From: Ruminococcaceae bacterium UBA1404
GTDB taxonomy: Bacteria; Bacillota; Clostridia; Oscillospirales; Ruminococcaceae
Assembly (NCBI GenBank): GCA_002305075.1
Contig: DBQC01000020.1
Coordinates: 1-22,035 of the forward strand
Length of the DNA stretch: 22,035 nucleotides
Direction of reading: 5' to 3'
In this document: positions 20,339 to 22,035 of the stretch, one piece after another
Layout: each line of letters starts with the position of its first letter
How positions within the stretch are numbered: position 1 is the first letter of the stretch
The notes under the pieces: generated by a model
The model's database searches: none
What the model saw: only the letters and a program-made list of their open reading frames with translations
What the model was told of the DNA's origin: nothing
Translations under genes and position numbers: made by a program

Positions 20339-21979
20339 CTGAGTTGGCCCTTTGTTCTTTTGTATGGTGTTGCGTTTTTAAATCTTATAGCCATTTTTGT
20401 GCTTATTTTTATAGAGAAGGCCGAACCCAGTGCGGTTGCGGCCTGGGCACTGCTTTTTGCTTTGCTGCCGGTGCTTGGGCTTTTGCTCTACCTGTTTTTT
20501 GGCAGCACATTACAGGTTAAGCTTATGTCCTACCGATACCGGCTGCGGGAGATCGAGCGCCAGTATGGCGAGGTGCTGCGTGAGCAGGTCAGAGAGATTA
20601 AAAGCCGTGAAATCATCTTTAACGACCCCGCCGTAGAGCCTTACCGGGACATGGTGGTGATGAATGCCCGTCACGGCGGCGCCATCTACACACAGGACAA
20701 CACGGTGGAGCTGTTTGTAACCGGCGAGGAAAACTTCTCTCGTATGTTTGCCGATATTGAGGCCGCCACCGAAAGCGTGGATGTGCTCTATTTCATTTTT
20801 AAAGGGCGGGACAAAATAGGCCGGGCTTTTCTCTCGCTGCTGGCTCGCAAGGCTAGAGAGGGTGTTCGGGTGCGGCTCTGCTACGATATGCTCGGCTACC
20901 CCACCGGCCGCTACCGGGACTTTAAGATACTCACCGATGCCGGCGGGCAGGTTTATCCCTATATGCCCTCGGTGGGGCGCACCTTTGTGCTGGCCAACTA
21001 CCGTATGCATCGCAAAATCGTCATTATCGACGATGCTATTGCCTACACCGGCGGCTTTAATGTTGGCGACGAATATATGGGCGAGCATCGCAAAAAGACC
21101 CCCTGGCGGGACACCGGTATACGCATCACCGGCACGGCGGTCTGGTTGCTTAAGCTGCGCTTTTTGTCGGACTGGACCTTTGTGGATCAGCAGCACAAAA
21201 GATCCCTCCGGGCGGGGCGGGGAGAGCTTGTGCGGGAGTTTAAAAGCCGCTTAGGGGCTCGCCGCCCAAAGGCTCGGCCTGAACCGGGCGAGCCCGGCAA
21301 CGACCGGCCGCAGCCCGCCGAACCTCAACCCTCAGAGCAGCAGCTCTCCGAGTCTCAGCTCGCCGAGATTCAGCTCTCCGATCCGGCAGCGTATGAGACG
21401 GCTTTGCCCCTGGTTGCCAACGCAGCAGACCAGAGGCCGGGCCGGGTGGGGGTGCAGATTGTGTCCAGCGGGCCGGACAGCGAACACCAATATATGCGAG
21501 ACTGCTATATGAAGCTGGCTACCTCGGCCCGGGAGTACCTCTACATCCAATCCCCCTACTTTGTACCGGGCGAATCGCTCTATAACGCCATCGCCCAGGC
21601 GGCGGCCTCGGGGGTGGATGTGCGGCTTATGCTGCCCAAAATCCCCGACTTTCCGCTGCTGCAGGCCGCCTCTATGTCCTACGCCCGAGATCTGATGCGC
21701 TCGGGGGCCCGGGTGTATATCTACGAAGGTTTTCTCCACGCCAAGAGCTGGGTGATCGACGATGTGGTCTCCTCGGTGGGCACCACCAATGTCAATCTGC
21801 GAAGCTTTATGCTCAACTACGAGGTCAACGGCGTGTTTTACGACACCGACTTTGCCCGCCGCTGCCGGCAGGTGTTTGAGGAAGACCTCAAACGCTGTGT
21901 GCCGCTGGAGCTATCCACCTATGGTTTTGTCGCCCGGGCTTTTCAGACTCTCTGCCGACTTGGAGGGCCGCTGATGTAA
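20339..21979 (+). CDS. cls: Cardiolipin synthase, phospholipase D type
   Basis: With the start at 20339 the protein has 546 residues. Two N-terminal membrane helices (about 5-27 and 33-55, the second ending GLLLYLFFG) precede two phospholipase-D domains. Their HxKx4D motifs are HRKIVIID (His224, Lys226, Asp231) and HAKSWVID (His467, Lys469, Asp474). It condenses phosphatidylglycerol into cardiolipin at the membrane. The domains are joined by a Pro/Glu/Gln/Ser-rich linker (about 300-369) longer than usual. The frame has no ATG near the N-terminus. The only good binding site, GGAGG (20326-20330), lies eight bases before CTG 20339, which gives a full first helix; TTG 20360 has no site and would shorten that helix. 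Confidence 0.9.
   Translation: MSWPFVLLYGVAFLNLIAIFVLIFIEKAEPSAVAAWALLFALLPVLGLLLYLFFGSTLQVKLMSYRYRLREIERQYGEVLREQVREIKSREIIFNDPAVEPYRDMVVMNARHGGAIYTQDNTVELFVTGEENFSRMFADIEAATESVDVLYFIFKGRDKIGRAFLSLLARKAREGVRVRLCYDMLGYPTGRYRDFKILTDAGGQVYPYMPSVGRTFVLANYRMHRKIVIIDDAIAYTGGFNVGDEYMGEHRKKTPWRDTGIRITGTAVWLLKLRFLSDWTFVDQQHKRSLRAGRGELVREFKSRLGARRPKARPEPGEPGNDRPQPAEPQPSEQQLSESQLAEIQLSDPAAYETALPLVANAADQRPGRVGVQIVSSGPDSEHQYMRDCYMKLATSAREYLYIQSPYFVPGESLYNAIAQAAASGVDVRLMLPKIPDFPLLQAASMSYARDLMRSGARVYIYEGFLHAKSWVIDDVVSSVGTTNVNLRSFMLNYEVNGVFYDTDFARRCRQVFEEDLKRCVPLELSTYGFVARAFQTLCRLGGPLM
21341..21385 (+). repeat. Three 15-base tandem repeats in the Cls linker
   Basis: Units at 21341, 21356 and 21371 share the pattern CAGCTC(T/G)CCGA and encode QLSES, QLAEI and QLSDP. 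The in-frame five-codon period indicates expansion by slippage in the linker between the two phospholipase-D domains. Confidence 0.7.
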
Positions 21980-21992
21980 ACGGCCACCCAAT

Positions 21993-22032
21993 AAAAAAGC
22001 CCGCCGTGTTATTGGCACGGCGGGCTTTTTTT
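21993..22032 (+). terminator. Terminator of the cls gene
   Basis: GCCCGCCGTG (21999-22008) pairs perfectly with CACGGCGGGC (22016-22025) around a seven-base loop, flanked by A6 and a run of seven T residues. It starts 14 bases after the cls stop. Confidence 0.93.
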
Positions 22033-22035
22033 ACT

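Noticed and set aside
1..22035. CRISPR array, insertion sequence, prophage or integrative element
   Set aside because: No regularly spaced repeats, transposase, integrase or attachment-site duplication was seen, although the tRNA at the edge is a common integration site.

Overview
The window reads as a chromosomal segment of a GC-rich Gram-positive anaerobe, most likely a member of the Clostridia (Oscillospirales-like; this is inference). The support is: strong AGGAGG-type ribosome binding sites, frequent GTG and TTG starts, extended -10 (TGn) promoters, U-tailed intrinsic terminators, a lysine riboswitch and a cobalamin riboswitch, and protein families typical of Clostridia. I saw no phage, plasmid, insertion sequence, CRISPR array or rRNA.

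Layout. The left edge cuts a tRNA on the minus strand (1-28, initiator Met by its D-arm) with a clear promoter. A VOC/glyoxalase-fold gene (minus) and exonuclease III (plus) diverge from one promoter region, and a creatininase-family amidohydrolase follows the exonuclease. A lysine riboswitch with terminator (2535-2740) precedes an APC-family amino acid permease and a YtcJ-like amidohydrolase, which end at a bidirectional terminator. On the minus strand follows a two-gene ABC system: ATPase, then a large putative exporter permease (5915-8250). A 356-base divergent region carries promoters for this system and for a small uncharacterised gene (8607-8879, TTG start).

The centre (8943-17113) is a late-stage cobalamin locus. 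A cobalamin riboswitch with terminator controls two tandem, overlapping CobU-like genes and a DUF71/Dph6-like PP-loop ATPase. After a terminator-like hairpin come an orphan beta-class DNA methyltransferase, an ApgM-like phosphomutase/phosphatase, cobO, cbiP, cbiB and a cobD-like aminotransferase-fold gene, tightly packed and ended by a strong terminator. Together they cover corrinoid adenosylation, amidation to cobyric acid, aminopropanol synthesis and attachment, and cobinamide activation. cobS, cobT and a recognisable cobC are absent here. The three non-standard members (split CobU, DUF71, ApgM-like) plus the methyltransferase are the most interesting part.

The right side has a 62-codon small gene, peptidase T (minus) with its own promoter and terminator, an EamA/DMT transporter with a hairpin in its 5' leader, and a cardiolipin synthase whose best ribosome binding site points to a CTG start and whose two phospholipase-D halves are joined by a repeat-containing low-complexity linker. 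A strong terminator closes the window.
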